From Mycobacterium sp. E1214 (lineage in GTDB: Bacteria > Actinomycetota > Actinomycetes > Mycobacteriales > Mycobacteriaceae), in contig NZ_LZJC01000021.1 in assembly GCF_001666755.1 (NCBI RefSeq), positions 78,998-142,997 of the forward strand: 64,000 nt of DNA, written 5' to 3'. Positions 26,701-34,785 of the stretch are shown here, piece by piece (within the stretch, counting starts at the first letter, position 1; each line of letters opens with the position of its first letter). A model generated the notes under the pieces. That model did not search any database, had not been told where the DNA came from, and was given only the letters and a program-made list of their open reading frames with translations. Both the position numbers and the translations under genes were made by a program.

Positions 26701-27104
26701 CGCGATTCACCGGTCAGCCACTTGAGCACGAGCCCGGTGACGGTGCGACCGGTCGTACTGCGGTAGGTGACGGCGACCGCCGACCAGGCGGTGCCGTCAC
26801 CCCGCAGGTACATGACCTTGCTGGTGCCGGCGTCGCTGCGCTGCCCCCACGCCCCGCGTACGTATTTGTCGACGGTGCGTCGGCCGGCGCCCGAACCCGC
26901 CGCGGTGTTGTCACCGGAGGCGTTGAAGTTGCGCCGGTTGAACGGCAGAAAGCCCAGCGAAATGGCGTCCAGCAGTGACGATTTGCCGCTACCGGAGGCG
27001 CCGGCGATCAGTGCGCCGCCCTCGCTGAACCGGATCGAATGGTATCCGTCGAAGACGCCCCAGTTGACGACCTGCAGGCGCGCCAGGTGGAACTGTTCAG
27101 TCAT
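23739..27104 (-). CDS. jetC: JetC-like SMC ATPase (Wadjet JetC / MksB / EptC type)
   Basis: A large SMC-related ATPase of 1121 residues. Walker A is GASGSGKSS near residue 35 (Lys41). A very long middle part with heptad-like Glu/Arg/Leu content (about 210-400 and 600-850) represents coiled coils around a hinge-like region. Near the C-terminus come the signature [12 protein letters not shown] (about residue 990) and Walker [12 protein letters not shown] (about 1025), followed by a His-less [11 protein letters not shown] loop. The ATPase looks complete. ATG 27104 overlaps the end of jetB by eight bases; GTG 27125 is an alternative. In Wadjet and Mks systems this subunit, with JetA and JetB, loops DNA. 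Here the usual downstream jetD nuclease gene is absent. Confidence 0.92.
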   Translation of the reverse strand: MTEQFHLARLQVVNWGVFDGYHSIRFSEGGALIAGASGSGKSSLLDAISLGFLPFNRRNFNASGDNTAAGSGAGRRTVDKYVRGAWGQRSDAGTSKVMYLRGDGTAWSAVAVTYRSTTGRTVTGLVLKWLTGESRSDSSSRYALADGDRDIEDVCNRWAAGRFDAAVFKDDWRFSTKVESQYLAQLYATIGIRASDAAQQLLGKAKSLKSVGGLEQFVREFMLDEPESLARLPEALKQIDPLVEARELLAVAQRKRKILGDIEKIQQRYASESSDLGIIDLVDQPMVRAHTDHVRLAQCPVQIASLDATIDQLGNEYEDVTRQLNLAKAEGDSLNAQISGSSASLGPLQSQVAAAEAQAEQVARRRGAYEAMLNAHGLDAPDTAEEFWNLREELGTRATELLAKLDRGREASTDAEYAQKVARIARDDAAKELRRVEHVGSALPEFALAMREHICAAVGTDPGELPYIAELMDLRPEQSRWRVAVEKVLRGVGLRLLVPDTHYEAVLRFVNDTNMGGRLQLHHVRARLVGAEVTEADPNTLGGKLFVVDPGHDCAAEAADVIAAAGDHVCVDTPDLFPRFRRAVTDTGLYKDSERLAIKDDRRPLKQSDYLYQGDVAAKIDALTVELAKAEEAFRRARSVADDIAAQRQQWRDRVAAFKAICDQFEQWTHVDTETADGHADRLREQFELLLADNPDIEALTARAEECWEQIQALMTRRGAIQTRRDDLDARRTRLLELQERLAPAFVSEPLTELLDRYAADIPVSLDMLNPEPHRDAVFTAIRREREQLRESRRRSYDELARILNTFDTAFPDAIPNDSDVFDERVHDYVALCRHIDERELPEAYERMLRLVTEQAPDAILTLHRVAEQEARRISEQIERVNTGLGAVEFNRGTRLTLRATSRSLTAVAELTEIVRAISRRIAEVGLGDKQAILDQYADILRLRNRLASTAPEDKAWTRDALDVRNRFTFDCAEWDVSTGELIRTHSNAGDNSGGEQEKLMAFCLAGALSFNLANPESADNRPVFAQLMLDEAFSKSDPQFAQQALQAFRKFGFQLVIVATVQNATTIQPYIDSVVMVSKREATGRGARPVATVTTKTITDFTALRHTMRATATERVPASV

Positions 27105-27807
27105 CGGCCGCTTCCCCCTCGTCATCTAGAACCGCCCCGTCGGGGGCGCCGCCGCCCAACAGGATCTCGAACTGCTGCTGCAGCTCGGCGATCACCGAGG
27201 CCGTCATCACGGCGTTGATGACCGGGCTGACCGTGTAGCTGTCCTCGTCGTCGCGGGTCCTGCGCAGAATTTCCAACGACGCCAGCCGCGCGATGGCGCC
27301 GTCGATGCGCCCCGAAAACGTGACGGTGTCGCGGTCGACGTCATTGAGAACCCCGGAGAACAAGCCGTGCATCTCGTCACGACTGATCACCACGGCCTGG
27401 TCCCCGGAGGCGCGCATCATCTGCGCCAGGTGCAGGGCCAGAATCGAGTCGTAGGTGCCCAGCGGTTCGCGGCGCAACAGCTTGACGCCCCTGGCGGATT
27501 CGTAGCGGGCCTGTTCGACGAACGCCACGTCCGCGCCCTCGACGACGCGGAGCAACAGGTCGAGTTCGGACAACCTGACGCACAGCTGGGCCCGGTACTC
27601 CAGGACCCAGGTGTAGACGTCGCGGTCGGTTTCGGCGCTGAGGTAGCGGCGGGTCAGCAGCTGCTGTAAGGCCCAGCAGGCGCGGTCGGGCAGTTCGGAC
27701 ACGTCGCCGTCGAAGCGCGGCCGGCGCTGGTGCGGCGCACGCGCGGTCTGGTCGACGTCTGGCAGCGCCGAAAAGCCGCTGTAGTCCGCGATCTCATCGA
27801 CGGTCAT
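27097..27807 (-). CDS. jetB: JetB-like protein (DUF4194; MksE/EptB type)
   Basis: A DUF4194 protein of 236 residues, the KITE-like (MukE/MksE) subunit of the SMC complex. The family pattern is visible in [24 protein letters not shown] near residue 44, [20 protein letters not shown] near 79 and the winged-helix-like [20 protein letters not shown] near 171. It starts at ATG 27807 with a four-base ATGA overlap with jetA and ends overlapping jetC, so the three genes are translationally coupled. The acidic tail DDEGEAADD is typical. Confidence 0.92.
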   Translation of the reverse strand: MTVDEIADYSGFSALPDVDQTARAPHQRRPRFDGDVSELPDRACWALQQLLTRRYLSAETDRDVYTWVLEYRAQLCVRLSELDLLLRVVEGADVAFVEQARYESARGVKLLRREPLGTYDSILALHLAQMMRASGDQAVVISRDEMHGLFSGVLNDVDRDTVTFSGRIDGAIARLASLEILRRTRDDEDSYTVSPVINAVMTASVIAELQQQFEILLGGGAPDGAVLDDEGEAADD

Positions 27808-29300
27808 GCACTCGCTCCTTGCGGGGTGGAAACCGGTTCGGTGAACAGCAAGCGCGGCACCTCCATCTCACGGTCGCGCCCGTCGAGTGACCGGAACCGC
27901 ACGGTGGCCGATCCGGGCACGGTGCCGGAGTCCGGTTGTTTGAGCGCCCAGGACCACAGCACGATGATGTGACCGAGGTAGGCCGACTCGAGCATGGCCA
28001 CCGCGTCCGGCAGCGACACCGCGGCACCGGAGCCGATAGCCGTATTGATCATCTCCGACATCGCGGGCGCGTCCACCTGGGTGGTCAGGGCGGCGAAACT
28101 GGTCAGGTCGACCTCGCCCTCGGCCGCGTGCGCGGGCTTGGGATTCGAGAGGTCGCCAATCCGAAAGCTCAGCGCGCCAACGGATGTGAAGGCGTGGCGG
28201 GCCAGGGGAAGCTCGATATCCAGCCGGGAATCGGTCAGCGAGGACTTCAGGAGGTTGCGGGCGGCGCCGATAGCCTCGTTGAGCTGACGGGCCACGCCGC
28301 GGCTCTGTTCGAGGGTACCGAAGGCGGTGAATCGTTTGATGCGTTGGGCGCAGCGCTGCTGGATGCGTTCGACCTCGTCGATCTGGTGTCCGACCAACTC
28401 GAAGAAGCCGGCCATCACCTTGCGCAGCGCCGGGTCGAGGGCGGGCAGGGCTTCGGCGACCGCGGCGACATCGGCCTCGAACTCGGCGCGGTGGTCGGGA
28501 TCGTTGATCATCCGCAGGAATGCGCGGTGCGAGTCGCGCCCCTGGGAATCCCACGCGGCCTCGTAGTCGGCGTACATGCGACGCTGCCGATCGCGGTACT
28601 CCACGTTGCTGTCGATCGGCTCGTCAAGGGCCGCGGTGGCCCGCTCGATCATGGTCCCGTACTGACCGATGTCGGTGATCAGGCGTTCCATCTGCAAGGC
28701 GATGGCGTGGGCTTCATCGTAGGCGTCGGTGAGGTCGACGTCGTGGTCGTCCGGGCGTCCGGCGTCATCGAGCGCATCGAGTTCGGCTTGCAGCGCGCAG
28801 ATTTCGGCCTCGATGCCGGCGCGGACGCGGCAGGGGTCGTTGCCGACCCGCAGGGCGACCTGCTTGAGCCGCGCCGCGATGCCATTGATGGAGCCGCCGG
28901 TCGCGATGGTGTCCTGTCGCCGCATGCCGCGCAGGAAGTCGAGCGCCCGGCGCGCCTCCTGGGTCAGGTAGCACAGGTTGCGCTCGATCCCGGAGCGTTG
29001 GTCGGCCACCCGGTGCAGCCAGCCTTGGCTGGCCCATGACTTGATCAGCGCCAGCCCGGACTGCTCGCCGGCCGGATCGAGCGCGGCCAGGTCGCGCTCG
29101 AGGCGCACGACGAGGTCGGTCTCGGGCACCACGCCGCCGCTGAGCTGACGCTCCATCAGGCTGGCGTAAAGGTTGAGGTTGAGCGCGGCCAGGAGGCGGA
29201 TCGTGGGGGAGCCCTGGAGGCCGCGATTGAGCTCGAGCAGGTCGGCAGGCGACAGCGTGGTGTCGTCGTCCAGCACGTGCCCTCCGTTCCTGTCGGTCAT
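27804..29300 (-). CDS. jetA: JetA-like kleisin (DUF3375; MksF/EptA type)
   Basis: A DUF3375 protein of 498 residues, the kleisin of Wadjet/Mks complexes. Its N-terminal winged-helix region reads ADLLELNRGLQGSPTIRLLA near residue 16, a central helical part has many Arg/Glu/Leu repeats, and the C-terminal portion carries FRSLDGREMEVPRLLF-like sequence near 470. ATG 29300 is preferred to the upstream 29348. A -10-like TATGTT at 29315-29320 would give a short leader. It is the first gene of jetA-jetB-jetC. In known systems the trio senses and loops small circular DNA for cleavage by JetD. Confidence 0.92.
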   Translation of the reverse strand: MTDRNGGHVLDDDTTLSPADLLELNRGLQGSPTIRLLAALNLNLYASLMERQLSGGVVPETDLVVRLERDLAALDPAGEQSGLALIKSWASQGWLHRVADQRSGIERNLCYLTQEARRALDFLRGMRRQDTIATGGSINGIAARLKQVALRVGNDPCRVRAGIEAEICALQAELDALDDAGRPDDHDVDLTDAYDEAHAIALQMERLITDIGQYGTMIERATAALDEPIDSNVEYRDRQRRMYADYEAAWDSQGRDSHRAFLRMINDPDHRAEFEADVAAVAEALPALDPALRKVMAGFFELVGHQIDEVERIQQRCAQRIKRFTAFGTLEQSRGVARQLNEAIGAARNLLKSSLTDSRLDIELPLARHAFTSVGALSFRIGDLSNPKPAHAAEGEVDLTSFAALTTQVDAPAMSEMINTAIGSGAAVSLPDAVAMLESAYLGHIIVLWSWALKQPDSGTVPGSATVRFRSLDGRDREMEVPRLLFTEPVSTPQGASA

Positions 29301-29314
29301 AGCTCGGACGGTCC

Positions 29315-29320
29315 AACATA
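29315..29320 (-). promoter_or_regulatory. Candidate -10 (TATGTT) for the jetABC operon
   Basis: TATGTT fits TANNNT and lies 14 bases before ATG 29300. Between it and the ATG is the small palindrome GGACGGTCC (29306-29314). No good -35 is seen. Confidence 0.35.
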
Positions 29321-29526
29321 GGGCACGCGGACGACAAACCGCGTTCACCGGGTCGGGTGTCGGGGGACGGTTCGGGGTGGCGCAGTCACAGCCGCCACAT
29401 GAACTCCTCCGACCCCAGCAGTACCAACGGGAATGACGTCCGGGCGCGCCGCTCCGGTCATCCGCCGGCCGGGCAGCGTCCCTTCGTTCACACCCCGATG
29501 ACCGCCGCCGCGGCTAAAATCCCCTC

Positions 29527-29763
29527 ATGGACACGCTGCTGCTCATTGGCAAGGTGTTGTTGCTGAGCTTTCTCGTGGTCGGCTGCGGCGTCGTAATCAT
29601 CACGTACGCCCGCAAGCGCCGCGCCGGCGTGCGGCCGTGGCGAAACCCCTACGCCGCGCCCTACCTCGATATCTATAGCGGGGGGCCACCGCAGATACCA
29701 CCGCCGCCGACGGTCGCGGAGCGGCCCGCGGCCGGTGACCCGCCGGCTCCCGGCCGCGTCTGA
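29527..29763 (+). CDS. Small single-pass membrane protein
   Basis: A protein of 78 residues that I do not assign to a family. One strong transmembrane helix (LLIGKVLLLSFLVVGCGVVI, about 5-25) is followed by a basic stretch (ARKRRAGVRPWRNP) and a proline-rich tail with QIPPPPTVAERP. The positive-inside rule predicts an outside N-terminus and cytoplasmic tail. The -10 hexamer TAAAAT at 29515-29520 ends six bases before ATG 29527, predicting a leaderless mRNA, which supports the gene. It converges with the XRE regulator. Confidence 0.72.
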   Translation: MDTLLLIGKVLLLSFLVVGCGVVIITYARKRRAGVRPWRNPYAAPYLDIYSGGPPQIPPPPTVAERPAAGDPPAPGRV

Positions 29764-29774
29764 CGCGCCGAGAG

Positions 29775-30608
29775 CTAACGGGCGAACGGCTGAGTCCCGA
29801 CGACCGCGAGCAGCGCCAGTCTTTCGGCATCATCGGAACTCGGGTCGGCGGTGTACACCATGATCGTGAGGTCAGCGCCGGGCACCGTCAACACATCGCA
29901 GTCGAGGGTGATTGCACCGACCTGCGGATGGTCGATGATCTTGTGAGACGAAAGCTGGTGCGGCGCAACCACCTCGGCGTCCCATAATTCGGTGAACAGC
30001 TCGCTTCGCGCACGCAGTTCGTCAATGAGTCGCCGGACGTTCTGGTCGGCGGGGTAGCGTTGGGCGGTCGCACGCAGCGTCGAAACCTGAGCGGCCCGCA
30101 GCTCGAGCAGCGACTCCGCCGTATGCCGCACCCGGCCGGGCGCCCCAACGAAATTGCGCCACACCGCATTACGCTCATCGCCGACGTGTTCGCCCATCAG
30201 CGCCATGTAAAGCGGGCTGGCCACCAGCTGTGTCATCGCGGCGTCGAAGACGGCCACCGGCGTCTCACGGAGCCGGTCGAGCATCCGCTGCACCCCGGGC
30301 GGGATATACGCCGGCACAGTGCCCTGGCCGGGGGGCACCCGACCGGCCAGGTTGAACAGTCGGCCCCGTTCGGGAGCCGACAGCCGCAACGCACGAGCGA
30401 GCGCCTCGATGACCTGCGCTGACGGATTGACGGCCCGGCCCTGTTCCAGACGCGTGATGTAGTCCACCGAGATCCCGGCCAACTGGGCCAGTTCCTCGCG
30501 GCGTAAGCCCTTGGCGCGTCGACGCCCCCCGACCGCAAGCCCCGCGTCCTGCGGGCTCACCCGGTCGCGGTATCGCCGCAGGGCCAGCCCGAATTCCGCG
30601 GTCGCCAT
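29775..30608 (-). CDS. XRE-family regulator with MmyB-like ligand-binding domain
   Basis: A transcriptional regulator of 277 residues. The N-terminal helix-turn-helix spans RRRAKGLRREELAQLAGISV and DYITRLEQGRAVNPSAQVIE, near residues 29-67. The C-terminal MmyB-like domain (pfam17765 type) is indicated by PLYMALMGEHVGDERNAVWR near 131 and the His-Pro motif IIDHPQVGAITLDCDVLTVPG near 225. Such proteins sit next to an SDR they control in many actinobacteria, and here the divergent neighbour is an SDR. Mirrored 12-base sequences lie four bases before both start codons. Confidence 0.92.
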   Translation of the reverse strand: MATAEFGLALRRYRDRVSPQDAGLAVGGRRRAKGLRREELAQLAGISVDYITRLEQGRAVNPSAQVIEALARALRLSAPERGRLFNLAGRVPPGQGTVPAYIPPGVQRMLDRLRETPVAVFDAAMTQLVASPLYMALMGEHVGDERNAVWRNFVGAPGRVRHTAESLLELRAAQVSTLRATAQRYPADQNVRRLIDELRARSELFTELWDAEVVAPHQLSSHKIIDHPQVGAITLDCDVLTVPGADLTIMVYTADPSSDDAERLALLAVVGTQPFAR

Positions 30609-30612
30609 GCCT

Positions 30613-30706
30613 CTACTGTGCGCCTGTCGCCTCGCGACGTCCTGGTATTCGCAATCCTAGGAAGACGAGGCGGCTGGCAAGGGTACCGAGCCCCGGCGCA
30701 CGGTAG
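30613..30706. promoter_or_regulatory. Mirrored operator-like sites of the XRE/SDR divergent pair
   Basis: CTACTGTGCGCC at 30613-30624 and GGCGCACGGTAG at 30695-30706 are inverted copies matching at 11 of 12 bases. Each ends four bases before the ATG of its own gene, so both mRNAs would carry nearly the same sequence (GGCGCACRGTAGASGC) directly before ATG. A palindrome TCCTAGGA lies between them near 30656. Confidence 0.5.
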
Positions 30707-30710
30707 ACGC

Positions 30711-31412
30711 ATGACGACAACACTCATCACAGGTGCCAACAAAGGTATCGGCCTGGAAACCGCTCGACAGTTGGCGGCGGCTGGGCACTCGGTGTACCTC
30801 GGCAGTCGCGATCTTCGGCGCGGCCACCAAGCCGCAGAGCAGGTGGGCGGGCGAGCCATCCAGTTGGACATCACCGACGAGGCATCGGTTCGGGCCGCGG
30901 TTCAGGTCATCGAAGCCGACGGGGGCCTGGACGTACTGATCAACAACGCGGCCGTGGAGGAACGCGCCGACGGTAACGCGATCATCGGTCCGCGCGACGT
31001 CACCGCCGAGGTGGTGCGAAAGACGTTCGAAACCAACGTGTTCGGCACGGTGCGCATGTTGCACGCGTGCCTTCCCCTGCTCGAGAGGTCCGCCGCACCG
31101 GTGGTGGTCAACGTCAGCAGCGGCCTGGGATCGGTGGCGCTGTTGGCGCCCGCTCCGCCGGATTTGTATCCCGGAGTGGCCTATCCGGCGTCGAAGGCCG
31201 CGTTGAACATGATCACGGTGCAGTACGCCAAGGCGTTGCCGCATATCCGGATCAACGCGGTGGACCCCGGATTCACCAAAACGGACTTGAACGGCAACAC
31301 GGGCACCCAGACAGTGGCCGAGGGCGCCGAGGCGATCGTCAGGATGGCCCAGATCGGTGCCGACGGCCCAACCGGGAGCTTCGTCAACAGCCACTCAGAG
31401 CTGCCTTGGTGA
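30711..31412 (+). CDS. Short-chain dehydrogenase/reductase (SDR)
   Basis: An SDR of 233 residues. The cofactor motif ITGANKGIGLETAR opens the protein, followed by LINNAAVEE near 77, VNVSSGLGSVAL with the catalytic Ser near 128 and YPASKAALN near 152. The spacing between Ser and Tyr and the sequence around VDPGFTKTDLNG near 182 resemble carbonyl-reductase-like SDRs. The Ser-Arg after the second strand (LGSRDLRRG) suggests NADP(H). It is divergent from the XRE regulator with mirrored control sites and is probably its main target. Substrate unknown. Confidence 0.92.
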   Translation: MTTTLITGANKGIGLETARQLAAAGHSVYLGSRDLRRGHQAAEQVGGRAIQLDITDEASVRAAVQVIEADGGLDVLINNAAVEERADGNAIIGPRDVTAEVVRKTFETNVFGTVRMLHACLPLLERSAAPVVVNVSSGLGSVALLAPAPPDLYPGVAYPASKAALNMITVQYAKALPHIRINAVDPGFTKTDLNGNTGTQTVAEGAEAIVRMAQIGADGPTGSFVNSHSELPW

Positions 31413-31440
31413 CAAGCCCGCTGACCGCGCCGCTCGACGG

Positions 31441-31953
31441 CTACCGCCGTGCCAACGCGAAGACGCGGATTTCGCGGCGGGCGCGGTCCCGGTAGGCGCC
31501 GTAGTTGCCCGCGTAACTGACGAATTCCTGATAGATGCGATCCGCCTCGGCGCCCGCGAGTTGCGTTCCGCGAATCGGGATTTCCTGACCCCCGATGGCG
31601 ACGGTGGCGTTCGGTTCAGCGAGCAGGTTGGCCGTCCACGCGGGGTGCTGCGATTGGCCGAAGTTACTGCCGACGACGAACAGGCGGTCGCCCTCGCGCA
31701 GGTAGGTCAGGGCGATTTGGCGGGGGCGTCCCGACTTTCGCCCGGTGGTGGTGAGCAGCAGCAGGGGAACCCCGAACGGCCCCAGCAGGGTACGCCGGCC
31801 CGCGGTGTTCCGCAGGACCCTAGCGTCAACTGACGTGAAGTGACGCAGGAGCCAGGCGCCGCCTTTCGATCCGAGAAACCCGGTGATTACTTTCATGACG
31901 GCGGGGCCGGGGTCGCGGCCCCACCGCACGTCGGGAAAGGCGGGCTCGGTCAT
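31441..31953 (-). CDS. Nitroreductase-family deazaflavin (F420)-dependent oxidoreductase, Ddn-like
   Basis: A split-barrel deazaflavin-dependent enzyme of about 170 residues, related to the M. tuberculosis Ddn/Rv-paralogue family. Family motifs are PLLLLTTTGRKSGRPRQIAL near 64 and DRLFVVGSNFGQSQHPAWTANLLAEP near 88-113, the latter including the conserved HPAW-NL segment of the F420 pocket. A 35-residue N-terminal part precedes the barrel. ATG 31953 has GGAG before it; GTG 31959 is possible. It converges with the SDR. Likely quinone or other small-molecule reduction with F420H2. Confidence 0.92.
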   Translation of the reverse strand: MTEPAFPDVRWGRDPGPAVMKVITGFLGSKGGAWLLRHFTSVDARVLRNTAGRRTLLGPFGVPLLLLTTTGRKSGRPRQIALTYLREGDRLFVVGSNFGQSQHPAWTANLLAEPNATVAIGGQEIPIRGTQLAGAEADRIYQEFVSYAGNYGAYRDRARREIRVFALARR

Positions 31954-32068
31954 GGTCACTCCATTCAGGCGCGGGCGCAGCTCTGTTCAGCTACTCACCT
32001 TGAGGACGATTCCTCAAGCAGAAGCGTTCGCTTTCACCGGCGCCCGCCGACGACAACGCTGGCTTGCG

Positions 32069-32905
32069 TCAGTCGATCGGACGCCAGGCGCCAAGAACGG
32101 CGTCGCGATACCAGCCGCGACGCTGGCGAACCTGCACCCCGGCCAGGCTTTGGGCACTGACCCGGCTGTCGATGATGTGTTCCTCGTCGATGTAGATGAC
32201 CACATGCGATGCCTGGCTCTGGTCGCCGTTCGGGTGCAGGAATATCAGATCGCCGGGTTCGAACGGGCCCGCCGCGGAGATCCGCAGGCCCATCGGGCCG
32301 GCGGTTCCCTCCCACTGCCGATGCACATTGCCGCCGAACTTGATTCCGAGGCCGTAGTTGTAGACCCAGGCGGTGAAGTTGGAACAGTCCAGGCCGGCCC
32401 CGGCGGCCCAGGCGGTCGAGTCGGGCGGGGCGTCCGGGTCCAGATTCTCCGGGGCGGCGCCCGCGTAGGTCGCGAAGGAGGGGTCCCACCCGGGGATGTG
32501 GTGATGCCGATACTGCAGCGCCAGCGGGTTACCGGGCGTATTGACGTAGCGCAGGGACACCGCGACGATGCGTTCGCGCCGCCATGTCGCGGAATCGCAG
32601 CCCGCACCTTGCGGGACGGCCGGTGCCGGCAGGGCGTTGGCGTTCGGCCCCCATCCGTGATTGACGTAGCGGCCGTCGGCGTCGGTGCGGTACCACTCGG
32701 CCGGGGGATCCGGCGATTGCGGCAGGTTGTCGCGATCAGCGAAATCGGCCGTCAACGAGGCCCACGCGCAGGAGAAGTGGTAGACCGACGCGGTGTCGGC
32801 GCGAGATTGTTCGCCGCACACGTCGGCAGCCAGTCCCCACGCCGCTGCGCAGAAGGCGAGCAGGATTCTGCCGAACAGCGTCGCGCCAGGCGTCCACACG
32901 GTCAT
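32069..32905 (-). CDS. Secreted NlpC/P60-family protein
   Basis: An exported protein of 278 residues with a papain-like NlpC/P60 core. The N-terminus (ATLFGRILLAFCAAAWGLA) is a signal peptide. The catalytic Cys is Cys174 in GLDCSNFTAWVYNYG and the His is His234 in ASHVVIYIDEEHIID, with a DLIFLHPNGD turn between them, so the active site looks intact. A 130-residue N-terminal segment has no recognised domain. This family usually cleaves peptide bonds in peptidoglycan stem peptides or related amides. ATG 32905 has GAGGGAG. It is a single-gene unit. Confidence 0.85.
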   Translation of the reverse strand: MTVWTPGATLFGRILLAFCAAAWGLAADVCGEQSRADTASVYHFSCAWASLTADFADRDNLPQSPDPPAEWYRTDADGRYVNHGWGPNANALPAPAVPQGAGCDSATWRRERIVAVSLRYVNTPGNPLALQYRHHHIPGWDPSFATYAGAAPENLDPDAPPDSTAWAAGAGLDCSNFTAWVYNYGLGIKFGGNVHRQWEGTAGPMGLRISAAGPFEPGDLIFLHPNGDQSQASHVVIYIDEEHIIDSRVSAQSLAGVQVRQRRGWYRDAVLGAWRPID

Positions 32906-33071
32906 TCCGGGCTCCCTCGAGCGCGTCGGGTTGCCGGGTGCTCCCCGGCGCAGCCACCAGCCCTGACCACCTAGCCGTTCTGCGAGTCATCGACCGGCCG
33001 GCTCACCGAAACACATCGTGCACCAGGCATCGTGGGTCGACAATAAAGTGCCGAGTTGAGAATGCAGCGGC

Positions 33072-33782
33072 GTGGGGGTGGAGGTTGTGAAGCGGACAGC
33101 GACGTCATGGCAGGCGCTGCTAGTAATCGCGTGGAGTGCCGTCGTGACGGGATGCACGGTTACCACTGTCGGCAGGGGTGTCGCGGCACCGACGCTCGGG
33201 CACGCTCCCCGGCCGTTGCCGGCGTCCGCACTATCGGGTTTGCTGCTCGACAACCGCGATTTCGACGCCATCATGGGTGCCCGCCTGGAGGTCGTCGACT
33301 CCCGAAAGACGATGTACACCAATGCCCCGCTCGACGACGGATGCCTGGTGTGGGCAGAAGCGCAGGACTACAACTACCAAGGCAGCGGATGGACCGCCAT
33401 GCGCGAAGAGGTACTCAAGGACCGCCGTGACAACGCCGACCATATCGCCTATCAGGCCGTGATCGCGTTCCCAGAAGCGCTCGGCGCCAACAACTTCTAC
33501 GCCGGCCAGGTGACCAGCTGGTCACGATGCGACAACCGGCGTGTCGATCTTCATGACCCCGGGGATACCGGTCCCCACTACTGGGAGCTAAGTAAGGCCA
33601 CCGCCCGCGACGGCGTCCTGACGATCACGCGGACCCAGGAAAACGGGCGCGGATGGGCGTGCCAACGGGCGTTGACGGCAGCCAACAACATCGTCATCGA
33701 CGTGAGCGCTTGCGCCGATGACGTCGGTCAGCGGGGCGCTGAAATCGCCCAGAAGATCGCGGGGCACGTTCCTACGGCGTAG
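33072..33782 (+). CDS. PknH-sensor-like (pfam14032) lipoprotein
   Basis: A lipoprotein of about 236 residues. A hydrophobic signal (ALLVIAWSAVVTGC) ends in a lipobox at Cys28 or so, and the remainder has the PknH extracellular-domain pattern: LLDNRDFDAIMGARLEVVDS near 60, then a cysteine in DDGCLVWAEAQDYNY, SWSRCDNRRVDLH near 150 and GWACQRALTAANNIVIDVSAC near 196. The conserved cysteine pairs suggest disulfides. The start is one of several GTG codons (33072, 33081, 33087); TAAAGT at 33044-33049 is a possible -10. It converges with a second lipoprotein of the same family. Binding partner unknown. Confidence 0.82.
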   Translation: MGVEVVKRTATSWQALLVIAWSAVVTGCTVTTVGRGVAAPTLGHAPRPLPASALSGLLLDNRDFDAIMGARLEVVDSRKTMYTNAPLDDGCLVWAEAQDYNYQGSGWTAMREEVLKDRRDNADHIAYQAVIAFPEALGANNFYAGQVTSWSRCDNRRVDLHDPGDTGPHYWELSKATARDGVLTITRTQENGRGWACQRALTAANNIVIDVSACADDVGQRGAEIAQKIAGHVPTA

Positions 33783-33842
33783 CGGACACCACGCGGACAC
33801 CGTCACCCTCTTTGCGGCGCCTCGTCACCATGCGCGGCCTAT

Positions 33843-34613
33843 TCACGTCAGAGAGCTGACCTTTCCCATCAGCAACTGGGCGACGTCGACGGCGGTGGCG
33901 GTGTGGGCAGACGAGCCGTCACGGTCCGCGCTGGCGTAATAGACGACTTTCACTTCCAGGAGGCAATTGACCCGCACACCGACGGCTCGCGCTTCCGGCA
34001 TCGTCATGTAACTGCTGATGTCGTCGATCGGGGCGGAGAGCACCGAATTCTTTTCGGCGATGGAGCCGACGCGGGAGGTGAAGTTGGGGTCACCGCCGAT
34101 GGTCATCGTCGCACCGCCGCACGAACGCCAGCGACGGGCCAACGCGCTGAATGCGGCGTCGGCTGCCCGTGCGTCGGGCAACGCCACTACCGCCTCCTGC
34201 ACGGCGATCGCCGCGGGGTTCGGGCTGGAATACATCCAATCGCTGGTGGCAACCGCCCGCACCTCCGAACCCGCATAGCTGTCCTTGAGGAGCGGATCGA
34301 CCACGCCGCCGCAATCGGGAGGCGTCTGGGCGTTCTCCTGCAGAAGCTCGCTACCGCCGAAACCCCCGGGCTGATCGGGATCGGTCTTGAACGATTGCCC
34401 GAAAGCTCGGTTCAACTCCGCGTTGTCGAGAAGGGCCCGTTCGACCTCCCGGCCGGTGAGCGGACGGGGGACGAGGCCCGGCGCGGGCCGCGCCGCCCCG
34501 CCGACGATTGCGGTGCAGCCCGTGGCAAAGCCTGCGACGAGCAGCAGGGACACCCACCCCCGCACACAGTTGCGGCTGCCGGCGATCGGTTTTCGCACGC
34601 CCCCGGCGGTCAC
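33843..34613 (-). CDS. PknH-sensor-like (pfam14032) lipoprotein, second copy
   Basis: A lipoprotein of 256 residues. The signal SLLLVAGFATGC gives a lipobox with Cys near 29. The sensor domain follows: LTGREVERALLDNAELNRAF near 47, PPDCGGVVDPLLKDSYAGSE near 93, an RWRSCGGATMTIG strand near 157 and VRVNCLLEVKVVYY near 214. Three cysteines match the disulfide positions in the neighbour. The start GTG 34613 gives a compact signal peptide; the open frame extends further upstream but without protein-like sequence. It faces the other lipoprotein tail to tail, suggesting an old duplication. Confidence 0.82.
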   Translation of the reverse strand: MTAGGVRKPIAGSRNCVRGWVSLLLVAGFATGCTAIVGGAARPAPGLVPRPLTGREVERALLDNAELNRAFGQSFKTDPDQPGGFGGSELLQENAQTPPDCGGVVDPLLKDSYAGSEVRAVATSDWMYSSPNPAAIAVQEAVVALPDARAADAAFSALARRWRSCGGATMTIGGDPNFTSRVGSIAEKNSVLSAPIDDISSYMTMPEARAVGVRVNCLLEVKVVYYASADRDGSSAHTATAVDVAQLLMGKVSSLT

Positions 34614-34785
34614 GGCCCGATCCTGCCACAGGCTTAGGGCGCTGCGTCGCGGTTCACCGAGCCAAGGATGCCGGCGGCGCGGCTGCGCGCGGCGGTACGG
34701 AATTCCCTGATCTGCCGATAACGGTCCCGGTGCCGCGCCGTTCTGCCAGGATGTGCACGATCTACCGCGGGCTTGAGGGGGCGCG

